Assembly (NCBI GenBank): GCA_947167845.1
Contig: CAMVJQ010000009.1
Span: forward strand, 1-56,370
Source of the DNA: an uncultured Prevotella sp.
Lineage (GTDB): Bacteria > Bacteroidota > Bacteroidia > Bacteroidales > Bacteroidaceae
Direction of reading: 5' to 3'
Length of the DNA: 56,370 nucleotides
Part shown: positions 27,201-35,360 of the stretch, one piece after another
Position numbering within the stretch: position 1 is the stretch's first letter
Layout: each line of letters begins with the position of its first letter
Notes under the pieces: model-generated
What the model was told of the DNA's origin: nothing
Databases searched by the model: none
What the model saw: the letters and a program-made list of their open reading frames with translations, nothing else
Position numbers and translations under genes: made by a program

Positions 27201-27610
27201 GGTACTACAGCCAGTTTGGCACCACTGACTGAACCGACTGATCCTGTCAGGTCCTTGCGGGCCTTGCTGGTGTAACCCACTACAACGACTTCCTCGAGTG
27301 CGGCATTGTCATCCTGTAGTGTCACGCTCATGCTTTGCGAAGCAGCCACTTCCTGACTGACCATACCGATGTAGGAGATGACCACGTGCTTTGCTTTCTT
27401 CAGCGTCAACTGGAAGTTTCCGTCGAAGTCGGTCACGGCAGCATTTTTGGGATCTCCCTTTTCCACTACTGTAGCACCGATTACTGGTTCACCAGTAGAG
27501 TCTAAAACTTGGCCTTTTGCAATCGTCTGCGCAAGCACCTCGGGAGGAGCGAGTACAAAGAATGCGGCTAAAAGGCAAAGTTTACACAATAGTCTCATTG
27601 CTTGATTCAT
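24275..27610 (-). CDS. SusC/RagA-family TonB-dependent transporter (SusC1)
   Basis: 1111 residues. Signal peptide, then a carboxypeptidase-regulatory-like domain (GQVLDSTGEPVIGATVVEKG...DFDGNFQL), the SusC signature (EEVVVVGYTSKARKDLTGSV), a plug domain with VRGGTSVTQSNEPLYIVDGF, and a long beta-barrel ending in the aromatic VFGTNITF. It imports oligosaccharides across the outer membrane with TonB-ExbBD energy and pairs with SusD1. The start at 27610 is preceded by a 60-base leader from the predicted promoter. Confidence 0.96.
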   Translation of the reverse strand: MNQAMRLLCKLCLLAAFFVLAPPEVLAQTIAKGQVLDSTGEPVIGATVVEKGDPKNAAVTDFDGNFQLTLKKAKHVVISYIGMVSQEVAASQSMSVTLQDDNAALEEVVVVGYTSKARKDLTGSVGSVSGAKLAVVPVTSAAVALQGKISGVQVTTVDGQPGADVNIRVRGGTSVTQSNEPLYIVDGFQVDNINDIPPTDIASIDVLKDASLTAIYGAKGGNGVVIVTTKSAKEGQVKVSFNGSLSISHISKKLDLMDASEFARYQYQWHAANGTRSTNAKFFKANFGNPYDLDMYTTLPTHDWQDEVMGGTPLNYSTNVTIGGGSEKVKFNVSITQSEDKGIILGSGVRRTNINMKTNVQIAKSFSIQFNPKFTFRRDEGAGGEHVGTGGIIDVLQYRPTNGLREYGYIDTAYADPDEEQLFQYTNPKNDIATNQLIKHSYTYTNGIALDWKPITGLTLRSEATIGLRWIDSNRFYGALTDVGQATVHNKMPVATVVNSKRLSYIWTNTASYSMSIKDDHNLSFLLGQEISEVQDRENSMTNHFFPRSFTAREAWNNMGFGTPYEAYSNLSTPNRTASFFGQASYNYKHRYLVSATFRADGSTKFAPGKQWGYFPSVSGAWVISEEPFMKNVKWISQLKLRAALGLAGNNNINSDMFRLLYSINSTGGPGFLETTANGEKYYALPSSAPNPETKWETTVTRNVAADISLFNGRVTITPEFYWNTTRDLLYSTGLNSTVGYPNQMQNIGQVTNKGIEFAISGDILQGKDYVLSANVNFGWNKKKIDKLDGGETFKPYEGSVRWQSANMYDYYLRVGDEVGLIYGFVYDGLYGFDEFYFDPLNNYQAMPWGSAAADNGTSKNQAPREDGYVTVINDVSGTSNSGVATLPGKIKFKDLNGDGRIDENDRTVIGNTNPKIQGGFGLSGSWKDFDFTANFTYMLDFDVNNATAYTLSASQGNKNTFLNVLAKFKDGWQYNDIDGSITGTKGDILYKMYYHPNKTSVDIYKEANMGRTLWNPADVGTRICNSYFIEDGSFLRCNDITLGYTLPKKLTSKVGISKARFYVSTSNLFIITSYSGYDPEVDVQTGLACGIDYNRYPRSRSFVFGTNITF

Positions 27611-27676
27611 GCTTTGTTTGTTAAAGTTATTAATTAGTAAATGTTAAATTTATGCAGATTAGTCAATAATTCGCTG

Positions 27677-27708
27677 CAAATTTAATATAATTTTTGCATT
27701 TCGCCAAA
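27677..27708 (-). promoter_or_regulatory. Promoter of the SusC1 operon
   Basis: Minus-strand TAAATTTG (27677-27684) with TTTG (27705-27708) 20 bp upstream: a full match to the Bacteroidota consensus. Confidence 0.7.
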
Positions 27709-27739
27709 TTATTTTGCTCTTTTTTGATACAATCTAGCA

Positions 27740-27753
27740 CGTAAACGTTTACG
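27740..27753 (-). promoter_or_regulatory. Palindromic operator (site 2)
   Basis: Perfect palindrome CGTAAACGTTTACG. Its centre is 69.5 bp from the -7 box start, about 11 bp (one helical turn) further than at the other five sites. Confidence 0.7.
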
Positions 27754-27761
27754 ATATTTAA

Positions 27762-27805
27762 TATAAATAAGGTGTAGTCGCTGGATGCGCTACACCTTAT
27801 TTATA
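27762..27805 (-). terminator. Large hairpin terminator of the pectinesterase operon
   Basis: Perfect 16-bp stem TATAAATAAGGTGTAG (27762-27777) / CTACACCTTATTTATA (27790-27805) with a 12-base loop. The lower stem is A/T-only; on the minus strand it ends in TTATTTATATT, so it can act as a terminator without a long T tract. A smaller CAGCCT/AGGCTG hairpin lies between it and the lipoprotein stop. Confidence 0.7.
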
Positions 27806-27853
27806 AAAGTAAGTGGGACTAACCACTCAGCCTTTTCTATAGTCAGGCTGTTT

Positions 27854-28009
27854 TTATCTCTGGCGGTCAGCAGCGGGCTGATCAGTCACTTCCTCCTGGG
27901 GATTGTCAATGTTGACGCTTCCTGAGTCGATGGGATTGTCTGCCTTGTCGCAGGATGCTAATGCCATTGATGCCAGGACGAAGCCTATCAATAATTTCGC
28001 TTTGTTCAT
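27854..28009 (-). CDS. 51-residue lipoprotein downstream of the pectinesterase
   Basis: Short frame of 51 codons starting at ATG 28009 and ending TAA at 27854. It begins MNKAKLLIGFVLASMALASC: basic N-region, hydrophobic core and lipobox LASC with Cys20, a complete type II signal peptide. The remaining 31 residues are acidic and Pro/Asp-rich with no fold evident. It starts 10 bases after the pectinesterase stop and ends before a strong hairpin, so it shares that transcript. The lipobox and operon position argue that it is real; function unknown. It could be a surface-anchored peptide or a lipoprotein partner of the giant enzyme. Confidence 0.72.
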   Translation of the reverse strand: MNKAKLLIGFVLASMALASCDKADNPIDSGSVNIDNPQEEVTDQPAADRQR

Positions 28010-28019
28010 AACACCTTAT

Positions 28020-31000
28020 TTATTTAATGATGATTTTCTTGTTGTTATGGATATACATACCCTTGGTAGGAGTGGTCACGCGCTGTCCCTGCATGTTGTA
28101 GTAGGCACCGGTGTCCTCACCAGTGGCAACCGTGGTGCTGATACCTGTCGTGCCCTCGCCGCCAATCTGGTAGCCGCCACGTGCTGCTGCAGCCACAGGA
28201 ATGGCCAGCCATGCGCGATGGCCCTCAATCTCGAAGGCAGCACCGTCGTCAGCACCCCAGTACCATCCGAGCACCTTTGCCTTGCTGGTGCCGGAGTGAC
28301 CATAACTGAGTTTGTAGAACAGGTAGTCGCCTGCACCTGCCGTTGTCTGAGTAGCCACGTCGCTACCCTTCAGCATGTTGACACCTGCGAATGCGACCTT
28401 TTCGGCTGTGTAGTCCAGCGTGCACTCTGAAACTGCGCTATTGGCACCCTTCAGCATGACGGCTGTTCCTGCGGGCACGATGTCGCCGAGTTTGGTGTAG
28501 GTCAGCGCCTCAGTGGTGGCCTCGCTCACGACGTAAGCCTCCACGCCCTGTGGCAACTTGTAACTGACCGAAGCGTCGAAGAAGGTAGCATAACCGGCGG
28601 TCATCTTGACGGTGACAGGCGTAGAAGCAGCCTCACCCAGACCACCGGCAGCATTGGCTGCACGGACTGCATAAGTGCCAGCAGCATCTTCCACCGTGTA
28701 ACTTGGCTTAGCCGTGATACCGATCACCTTGCCGTCCTTCAGCACTGCCCAGAATGCTGCGTCGCTGCTATCCCAGGTCAGCGTGGTGCCGTTGAGTTTC
28801 ACGTTTGTCGGAGCCGCTGCCTGTACGGTCTGTGCAGCAGGATCCCAGTCGGTGAATACCTTGTTATATGCATACTCAGCAGCCTGCTCGGCAGTGAGGA
28901 TGATATCGTAGGTATAGTTGCCGTTGTTGTGGGTGAAGGTCTCTGTCAGGCTGGCTGGAGAAACCACCTTGCCGTCCTTGTCGAGAGAGTTGTACTCCTT
29001 GAAACTGTAGGCTGCCACGTTCATACCTGCCAGCGTGAAGCGCGAGTCGATGACCTCACTCGGCTGGTTGATAGTGGTGTTCATCCATGTCAGTTTCGAA
29101 AGTCCGCCCCAAGAGCGACCGAGGCTGAACGAGGCTGCGAGGTTCTCGATCTCACAGTTGTTGAACACATAGCCGAACTTCGAACTGCTGTCAGTGTAAG
29201 GAGCGGCAATCACGTCGGAGCCTGACTTGCCGTTGAGTGAACGGCTCTCATTGACGAACTTCACCTTCTCGTAGAATACATCGCCACCACCGCAGAGGTA
29301 GTCGACGGTTCCGTGAATCTCTGATGTCTCCCAGTAGAACTGTGAGTTGGAGTTGCTGTAGTAGGTATCCTGGTAAGAGAGCATACGCACGTTCTTCGAA
29401 ACGGTGTGCTTACCCTTGTCCCAGAGACAGACGGCACGTCCGCCAACCTGTCCGCCAGCCACGGCACCGTAGTAGTCGAGTGCGTTCTGCAGCGTCAGGT
29501 CTTGCAGATACAGGCCTGTGCTGGTGTTCACGAGTGTAGCGGTGGTGCCGATACCCTCGATAGAGCGGTCGGGAGCGTTCTTGATGATCGTACCCTCCAT
29601 CGACTGTCCGACGAGTGAGATGTTGTTGCGGCTGATGGCTGTCAGCACGGTCTCGCCGATGTCATAGAGTCCGTCGGGCAGGAATACGGTCACGCGGTCG
29701 GTGCCAGAGAGACCGTTGGCCAGTTCGAGCATGGAGAGCAGGTTGGTACCGTTCTCTGTTGCCGTAGCACCCTGCTTCACCACGTAGACGTTGGCGCCCT
29801 CAGCCTTGGTGTAGGGATCCTCTGCCTGGTTGCGGATGCTGATGCTGTGGATATAACTGACGGCCGGGATTTCGAGTGTCAGCCAGCCGTCACCCTGTGC
29901 TCCGTCGTATTGGATGCTGGCGCTGCCGCCGTCGGCTTCGGCCTTGTTGGCTGCTGTGCCGAGCACGGTCTTGCCGTCGGGTGCATAGAGTGTCAGGTCG
30001 CCTGCAGAAGAGTACTGGCAGAGGTTGAGTTTGATGTAACCCTTGCCGCCGAGGTGCAGTTTGATCTTGTCACCCTTGTTGAAGGCCCAGCCGTGCTGCT
30101 TGTCGTGCCAGTAGCCGCTGCCTTCGAACTGCAGTACGTCGTGGTCTGCCGGGTCGAAGTTCACGTTGGTCAGGTCATAGTCGTAGCGGGCTGTCGTGTT
30201 GGCCAACTCGATGGCTGTAATGTATGGATAGAGTTTGGTATCGGCCTGGAAGGTGCTGTTGGCAGAGCACTTCACGGTGTTCAGACCTGCCAGTTGTGCC
30301 GTCCAGCCACGGAACTTGTAGCCGCTCTCCACGCTAACCTTGTCTTCAGCGATGGCGAATTCGCCGACCTTCAGATCCTTCTCAATCTGCTGTGTGCCGA
30401 GCACGGTACTGCCGTCGGCATCGATGAAGGTCAGGGTGTAGAATGGCTTGCGGATGAAGTTGGCCACCCATTTCATGGTGATGCCGCCGAGAGTGACAGG
30501 GATGGTTACCTTGCACTGGGTGTCATCGCCCTCGTAGGTGACGTCGCCCAACTGTCCAGCCTTCACGTCAACGCTGACGGCGTTGTCCTTGTTGATCATC
30601 TTGTCGGTAGAGAACAGTTCGATGTTGGCTACATAGTCGTCGCCCTGGATCTCGAAGGTCTTCTCCACGTCGTAGGTAATGCCGTTGGCAGTCATCGTGG
30701 CCAGTACGGGAATCTCCTGCTTCTGACCGTTGACCGTACCCTCAATGACGATGTTGGCAAAGCCCATCTCCTTGTTCTCAAACACACTGTAGAGGTTCAG
30801 CAGCAGGCCGCACTCGCCCTCGCCGGGAGTGGCATCGGTGATGACATAACTGAACTCTGAGGGAGAAGCGGAATTGTTGCGGTTCATCTGCTGCTCCTTG
30901 GCCAGAGATACGGTGGTGCCGTCGGGGTTCATCCAGGCGATGTCGAGTTTACCGCTGTCAGTACCGTAGCGTGTAGCGCGGAAGGACACCTTCGTCGGTG

Positions 31001-33353
31001 TGAAGGTCAGACCGGGATAAGGACGGATGATGAACTTGATGGCATTGCCCTCGTTCGGCGCTGACTCGTTGGCAATAGCCGACTGGAAGGTTGTCTCCAC
31101 GATACCGTCGTGGGTCTGGGTGCGGTTGATCTTCAGCGTCTCTCCGTGCAGGATCTTGCTGCTCAGGAATGCTTCTTCGGCAGCGCCGAAGTCGGCCTTC
31201 TGGTCTTCCTTGCCCTCATTGAAGGGGAAGGTGGCTGTTGCAGCCTCATCGCTCCACGCGGTCTTCACGGCCGTGATGGAGAAGTAGGGACAATAACTGG
31301 CACCATTGATGGTCAGTGTGGTCGGACCGCCTGTATATTTAATATAGGTGGTGGTCTCCTCTATGTTGTTGCTGTTCCAGCAGTTCTTGGCAGTCTGGAA
31401 TTCCACACGGTTGCCTTCTGCGTCGGTGTAGTAGGCATCCTGGTTGCCATACTGGCAGTTGCCGACGCCGATTACAACTGGGCCGTCCACCTTGACGATG
31501 ATCTGTGAGCGGGTCCAGCCGTGAGAGTCATCGTGGAACACACCCTTCACCACGCAGTTGGCCGACGGGTCGTTCGCTGCCACGCGGGTCTGTGTGCCGT
31601 CGTCAGCGATGGCTACGCCGAATTCGAGTTCCACGCCCTCAGTGCGCTCTGCGGTCTTCAGCATCGGGCCGACGAGGTTCACCTGGATGTCCTTCCAAGT
31701 GGCGGGTGCTGCTTCCTGGGCGGCTGGATAGACTGCCTGTACATAGCGGTAGTAACTGCCGTCGCCAATCACGATGTCGATAGGGTCGGCATCTGTGGTG
31801 GCGGTGATCACCTTGCCCTTCTCATAGTCGGTCTTGCCGGCGATGGTGGTTGTGGTGATGTCGCTGTAGGCCTCCAGACTGACGGTTGTACCCTTGAAGC
31901 CGGGGATGGTCAGTTTGGTGCCGCCGTTCATCTGTGCCCAGTCGTTCCAACTGCCGTTGGCTATCTTGCCGCCGTTGTTGGTGTCGAAGTCGAGTTTCAG
32001 GTCAATCTCCTTGCCCTTTACGCTGACTTGCGTCACATAGACACCAGTCACGTTCTGCCAACTCACCACGGGCGCACCATTCTTCTGCTGGAAGTCCCAG
32101 ATGGCAGTCACTGCTGCCGTGCGGTCGCCGAAACTGACACTGTTGGCGGTGAATACGGGTGTGAGTGCGAGGTCTTCCTTCACGGTGATCTCGTCGCCAG
32201 GTGCATAGAGGTTGCTGCCGTCGGTCCAGGCGGTCAGGGTCTTACCCTCCACATAGAGCGTACGGTTAGCAGGGATGGTGAACTTAGAACCGAATTCTAC
32301 GGTCTTCTCAGCGGGTACTTCACCCAAGGCGGTCACGTCGCCGAGGCTGAACTTGATCTTGGCATCGTTGGGGATTTCCCACTCTGCCACAGGCTCTACT
32401 GCAAAGTAAGGTACGTAACTGCCACCCTGAATCGTCAGCGTGGTGGCTCCACCTTTATAATATACGCTTACCACGTTGGCAGCCTTGTCCTGATGGTAGC
32501 AGGCGCCGGTGTTGGTAGAGAAGGCAGGAACCACTTCCTCGCCCTCGGCATTCTTGACTGTCACATTGCCGCCCCAGGCACAGGTGCCCATGGTGATGCG
32601 GACAGCACCCTTCACGGGAACGGTGGCCTTGAAGTTGATCCAGCCGTGGTCGTCCTTGCGGTCGCCACCTTCCATGATGGCCACTACGTTGGCATCATCG
32701 AGATTCGTGGTAAAACTCGGCGTGCCGTCGGCTGCTACGAGCAGGCCCAACTTCAGGTTGCGGTTGTCGATCTGGTCGCCACTGAGCAGATTGCTGTTCA
32801 GCAGTTCCACGCGGATCGGTGTGCCCTCAGCCTGAGGCAGCGCCTCTACGGCGAAGTACGGGGTGTAACTGCCGCCAGCGATGGTCAGCGTCGTAGCCCC
32901 ACCGGTGTAGACGATGCTCACCACGTTGGCTGCCTTGTCCTGATGGTAGCAGGCGCCGGTATTGGTGTTGAACGTGCCCACGGTCTCACCGTTGCTGTTC
33001 TTCACCGTCACGTCACCTCCCCAGGCGCAAGAGCCCATTGAGATTTTCACAGGACCCTCCACGGGTACGGTAGCCGAGAAACGGGCCCATCCGTGGTCGT
33101 CGGAGTGATACGCTCCGTTCAGTGTGGCCACTGCGTCGGCTGCATCTGCTGCTACACGGCTCACCGTACCGTCGTCGGCTACGGCTATGCCGATAGGGGC
33201 AGCCAGATCCTGCCACTGCACCTTCTCCTCAGACGTCAGCAGGTTGCCGTTCGTCAGGTCAACCTTGATGTCCTTGAAAGCAGATGCCGTCTGCACCATT
33301 CCCAACATCATCAGGAATAGCACAAGAAACTGTTTCATTTGTCTTGTCTGCAT
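28020..33353 (-). CDS. Giant modular secreted pectinesterase (CE8) with repeated beta-sandwich modules
   Basis: 1777 residues with a signal peptide (a second ATG at 33338, MKQFLVLFL, is equally plausible). Four related modules occur at about 28-172, 178-322, 553-697 and 1045-1175, each with an HGW segment and the first three with a C-x-[WY]-G core. Modules 1 and 2 share the 14-residue block NTGACYHQDKAANV. Module 406-548 is another beta-sandwich and 970-1045 carries a Listeria-Bacteroides-type repeat. The CE8 beta-helix spans about 1185-1500 with LPDGLYDIGE, QDT (Q1328, D1329), HGTVDYLCGGG (D1351) and LGRSW (R1413, W1415), so the main catalytic residues are intact. A Fn3-like domain and the conserved tail (YNMQGQRV...) follow. 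It removes methyl esters from homogalacturonan. Confidence 0.9.
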   Translation of the reverse strand: MQTRQMKQFLVLFLMMLGMVQTASAFKDIKVDLTNGNLLTSEEKVQWQDLAAPIGIAVADDGTVSRVAADAADAVATLNGAYHSDDHGWARFSATVPVEGPVKISMGSCAWGGDVTVKNSNGETVGTFNTNTGACYHQDKAANVVSIVYTGGATTLTIAGGSYTPYFAVEALPQAEGTPIRVELLNSNLLSGDQIDNRNLKLGLLVAADGTPSFTTNLDDANVVAIMEGGDRKDDHGWINFKATVPVKGAVRITMGTCAWGGNVTVKNAEGEEVVPAFSTNTGACYHQDKAANVVSVYYKGGATTLTIQGGSYVPYFAVEPVAEWEIPNDAKIKFSLGDVTALGEVPAEKTVEFGSKFTIPANRTLYVEGKTLTAWTDGSNLYAPGDEITVKEDLALTPVFTANSVSFGDRTAAVTAIWDFQQKNGAPVVSWQNVTGVYVTQVSVKGKEIDLKLDFDTNNGGKIANGSWNDWAQMNGGTKLTIPGFKGTTVSLEAYSDITTTTIAGKTDYEKGKVITATTDADPIDIVIGDGSYYRYVQAVYPAAQEAAPATWKDIQVNLVGPMLKTAERTEGVELEFGVAIADDGTQTRVAANDPSANCVVKGVFHDDSHGWTRSQIIVKVDGPVVIGVGNCQYGNQDAYYTDAEGNRVEFQTAKNCWNSNNIEETTTYIKYTGGPTTLTINGASYCPYFSITAVKTAWSDEAATATFPFNEGKEDQKADFGAAEEAFLSSKILHGETLKINRTQTHDGIVETTFQSAIANESAPNEGNAIKFIIRPYPGLTFTPTKVSFRATRYGTDSGKLDIAWMNPDGTTVSLAKEQQMNRNNSASPSEFSYVITDATPGEGECGLLLNLYSVFENKEMGFANIVIEGTVNGQKQEIPVLATMTANGITYDVEKTFEIQGDDYVANIELFSTDKMINKDNAVSVDVKAGQLGDVTYEGDDTQCKVTIPVTLGGITMKWVANFIRKPFYTLTFIDADGSTVLGTQQIEKDLKVGEFAIAEDKVSVESGYKFRGWTAQLAGLNTVKCSANSTFQADTKLYPYITAIELANTTARYDYDLTNVNFDPADHDVLQFEGSGYWHDKQHGWAFNKGDKIKLHLGGKGYIKLNLCQYSSAGDLTLYAPDGKTVLGTAANKAEADGGSASIQYDGAQGDGWLTLEIPAVSYIHSISIRNQAEDPYTKAEGANVYVVKQGATATENGTNLLSMLELANGLSGTDRVTVFLPDGLYDIGETVLTAISRNNISLVGQSMEGTIIKNAPDRSIEGIGTTATLVNTSTGLYLQDLTLQNALDYYGAVAGGQVGGRAVCLWDKGKHTVSKNVRMLSYQDTYYSNSNSQFYWETSEIHGTVDYLCGGGDVFYEKVKFVNESRSLNGKSGSDVIAAPYTDSSSKFGYVFNNCEIENLAASFSLGRSWGGLSKLTWMNTTINQPSEVIDSRFTLAGMNVAAYSFKEYNSLDKDGKVVSPASLTETFTHNNGNYTYDIILTAEQAAEYAYNKVFTDWDPAAQTVQAAAPTNVKLNGTTLTWDSSDAAFWAVLKDGKVIGITAKPSYTVEDAAGTYAVRAANAAGGLGEAASTPVTVKMTAGYATFFDASVSYKLPQGVEAYVVSEATTEALTYTKLGDIVPAGTAVMLKGANSAVSECTLDYTAEKVAFAGVNMLKGSDVATQTTAGAGDYLFYKLSYGHSGTSKAKVLGWYWGADDGAAFEIEGHRAWLAIPVAAAARGGYQIGGEGTTGISTTVATGEDTGAYYNMQGQRVTTPTKGMYIHNNKKIIIK
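32470..32516 (-). repeat. Near-identical DNA repeat, copy in module 2 of the pectinesterase
   Basis: 47 bases matching 32920-32966 with two mismatches, exactly 450 bases (150 codons) apart. It encodes the shared block around NTGACYHQDKAANV of modules 1 and 2. Confidence 0.85.
32920..32966 (-). repeat. Near-identical DNA repeat, copy in module 1 of the pectinesterase
   Basis: Partner of 32470-32516; the high DNA identity inside otherwise diverged modules suggests recent duplication or gene conversion. Confidence 0.85.
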
Positions 33354-33398
33354 AATAGTTTTGTTATTAAGTAAATAAATGGTTTTAAGTTATGGGTG

Positions 33399-33406
33399 CA
33401 AAGATA
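33399..33406 (-). promoter_or_regulatory. -7 box of the pectinesterase promoter
   Basis: Minus-strand TATCTTTG about 46 bases before the start codon. No TTTG is found 19-21 bp upstream, so this promoter may need an activator. Confidence 0.5.
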
Positions 33407-33450
33407 CTACTTTTTTTATTATAATGTGCTTTTTCCACAAAAACTATTTT

Positions 33451-33464
33451 CGTAAACGTTTACG
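33451..33464 (-). promoter_or_regulatory. Palindromic operator (site 3)
   Basis: Perfect CGTAAACGTTTACG, centre 58.5 bp from the -7 box start at 33399. Confidence 0.7.
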
Positions 33465-33540
33465 CACGGCCTGGAGGAGATTCACTTTGCCCAAGACAAT
33501 GGTCATGGGTGTTTTTAAATATACAAAAAACGATTTATAG

Positions 33541-33642
33541 GTTGTAACGTTGTAACATCGCCGATGTACAAAGGGCGTGCAACCTGTTTTGGAGGTTGTA
33601 AGGTTGTAACGAGGTTGTAACATGCTGCTCCTTGTTTGTAAC
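33541..33642. repeat. Cluster of GTTGTAAC repeats
   Basis: GTTGTAAC occurs at 33541-33548, 33549-33556, 33603-33610 and 33614-33621. Near copies are GTTGTAAG at 33595-33602 and TTTGTAAC at 33635-33642. Spacing is irregular (0 to about 50 bases). There is no credible ORF in 33465-33774; otherwise this gap holds nothing I can identify. Confidence 0.6.
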
Positions 33643-33814
33643 ATGTCACCCTTGTTTGTCAGAGGGTTGTTAATGGCTCGATTTACTAGTAAATTCAGTA
33701 AAAGATGGCCTCCTGGCATCGGTTAAGAGTTTTTCTAGCGCATGGTATCAGGCTCTACAGCACTATAAGTAGCCATTACTACTGATGCGATAAAATCGCG
33801 TTAGGTATAAATAT

Positions 33815-35331
33815 TCAAAATAGAGAGAGTTCTTTGACAGATTGATTGAGATTGACAGAGTCGCGTGGCTTGGTGATGAGTTCTCCCAGTGAGACTTTCT
33901 CCAGAGCTGAGATCCTAATCAGTGTTGCCACCTCGGTGATGGAGTATGGGCTTTTATAGTTCGCCTTGATTCTGGCGATAATCAGATAGACGATGACTGC
34001 CACCCAAAGATGAGTCCGCACAGCATTCTCTGAATACCCCCACAGGGTCTTCACTACGATATTCTGCTTGACCCATTTGAAGAAATTATGTAAAGCTTCT
34101 CATAATTTCTTTTATGACAAGTTTATCGTTATGAGAAGTTATATCAAATGCATATCTGATTATCAGAATGTTACGTTTCTACTTCTCGTTTCTGCTTTAC
34201 ATAATAATATGGTAGCAATGACGTCATTCCGTCTAAATGTACGTACAAACGGATATAAAAAAACTTTTTTTAAACATTTTAGCGCTATTTTTACTTATTA
34301 AGACAATACCTTTATGACAAGTATTTATGTGAAGTAATTTTGCAAGCACCTTATTTTCAATAGGTTGTAAATTGTACTCTATGGCTACTTTGCATAACGA
34401 TATACTTGTCATAAAAGAAAACTTCGATGTCCCACCTATGTCTATATAAGCAGGAAACCTCAGAGGCGCTGATGTCGAAGTTATTTGTGATGAACACGAT
34501 TTCTTCTCCAGTTTCTCCAGCTTCTTCATCATAGACGCAGACAGCCCGTATCGGCTCAGGATAGAGCGCAACCGACTTGGTGGTGAGACGGATGGTGAAG
34601 TCACCTGTGACACCAGCCTTTCTGTCTGCATCCGACAAGCCCCTGTGACCGAGGATTTCATATTTCATGTTCTCCTTCGGCCTAGTCACCCAATAGGCGC
34701 CAGCCAGATGGAATCGGAACAGGGCATCGAAATCGACATACGCCTTGTCCATCATGTAGAAGGCATAAGGCTCAGGTTCAATGATATCCAACTCATTGCT
34801 GTCGTGCCATCTGCCATGCGTAATGTGGATGTTAGCTGGAATGCTCCCGCGAAGGTCAAGCAATGTATGCATCTTCACGCCTCCCTTGCTGTATTTCCCC
34901 AAAGCCCATGTGGCCAGTTTGATGCTGGTGGATATGGTGGTGGAGTCCAGAGTATACAGGACGTTATCCACCGTTATCTCAGGTATGGCAGTCTTTGAGT
35001 ACAGAGGTCTGACGATACTGATGAGATACGTGCCAAGTCCCTCGTAGATACGATAGTCTCGGTTCTCGTTGGCACGGGAGAGCGATGGCTGGGTGACAGT
35101 GTTCCGAAAGCCGAGATGATAGAGAATGGGCTTGTGCGCTTCAAGACACAGACATATATCACGCAGGGAGCCGCAGCCTGTAATCTGGCCGAACAGCAGA
35201 TGCAACAGCTGGTTATAGCAGGTCAGGTCCTTCGAATGCCAGTTCCCATGAAACTTGGCAACAAGTTTGTCGAACTGATAACGAGGTATATAATCCACGA
35301 CTTGGGAGAAGATATAGCTACCGATATTCAT
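33815..35331 (-). pseudogene. IS4-family transposase (DUF4372 + DDE type), interrupted by a small element
   Basis: The 5' part (35331 to about 34415) starts MNIGSYIFSQVVDYIPRYQF, a DUF4372-like N-domain, followed by DDE segments LDSTTISTS, DKAYVDFDALF and YRHRWDIEVFF. The frame then runs into foreign sequence. The expected continuation FKWVKQNIVVKTLWGYSENAVRTHLW resumes at about 34085 and runs to the stop at 33815. Joined, the two parts give about 395 residues, the normal length. The ATG at 35331 is preferred over the upstream TTG at 35355 because that codon overlaps the promoter box. The protein cannot be active as it stands. Confidence 0.85.
34086..34414. mobile_element. MITE-like element inserted in the transposase gene
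   Basis: 329 bases with no ORF, flanked by direct AAGAAA repeats at 34080-34085 and 34415-34420 that match the uninterrupted transposase codons. Inverted repeats of 29 bp match at 25 positions: 34112-34140 (TTATGACAAGTTTATCGTTA...) and the reverse complement of 34386-34414. Outside the left repeat is a 20-base near-palindrome TTATGTAAAGCTTCTCATAA (34086-34105), perhaps a leftover of an earlier insertion. It is much more A/T-rich than its surroundings. Confidence 0.7.
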
Positions 35332-35352
35332 AATTATGCAGTTTTGGGACTG

Positions 35353-35360
35353 CAAAATTA
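35353..35360 (-). promoter_or_regulatory. -7 box of the transposase gene
   Basis: Minus-strand TAATTTTG 22 bases before the ATG at 35331; CAAA stretches lie 17 and 25 bp upstream. A small GCAGT/ACTGC hairpin (35338-35353) overlaps the predicted start site. Confidence 0.4.

Noticed and set aside
31521..33041. 506-codon open frame on the plus strand opposite the pectinesterase
   Set aside because: Antisense shadow of a repetitive gene; its internal repeats simply mirror the module repeats of the real protein.
33541..33642. Possible CRISPR array from the GTTGTAAC repeats
   Set aside because: The unit is only 8 bases and spacing is irregular, including directly abutting copies; no cas gene is present.
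33444..33719. 91-codon minus-strand frame upstream of the pectinesterase
   Set aside because: It runs through the GTTGTAAC repeats and the operator; low-complexity product without domain or signal.
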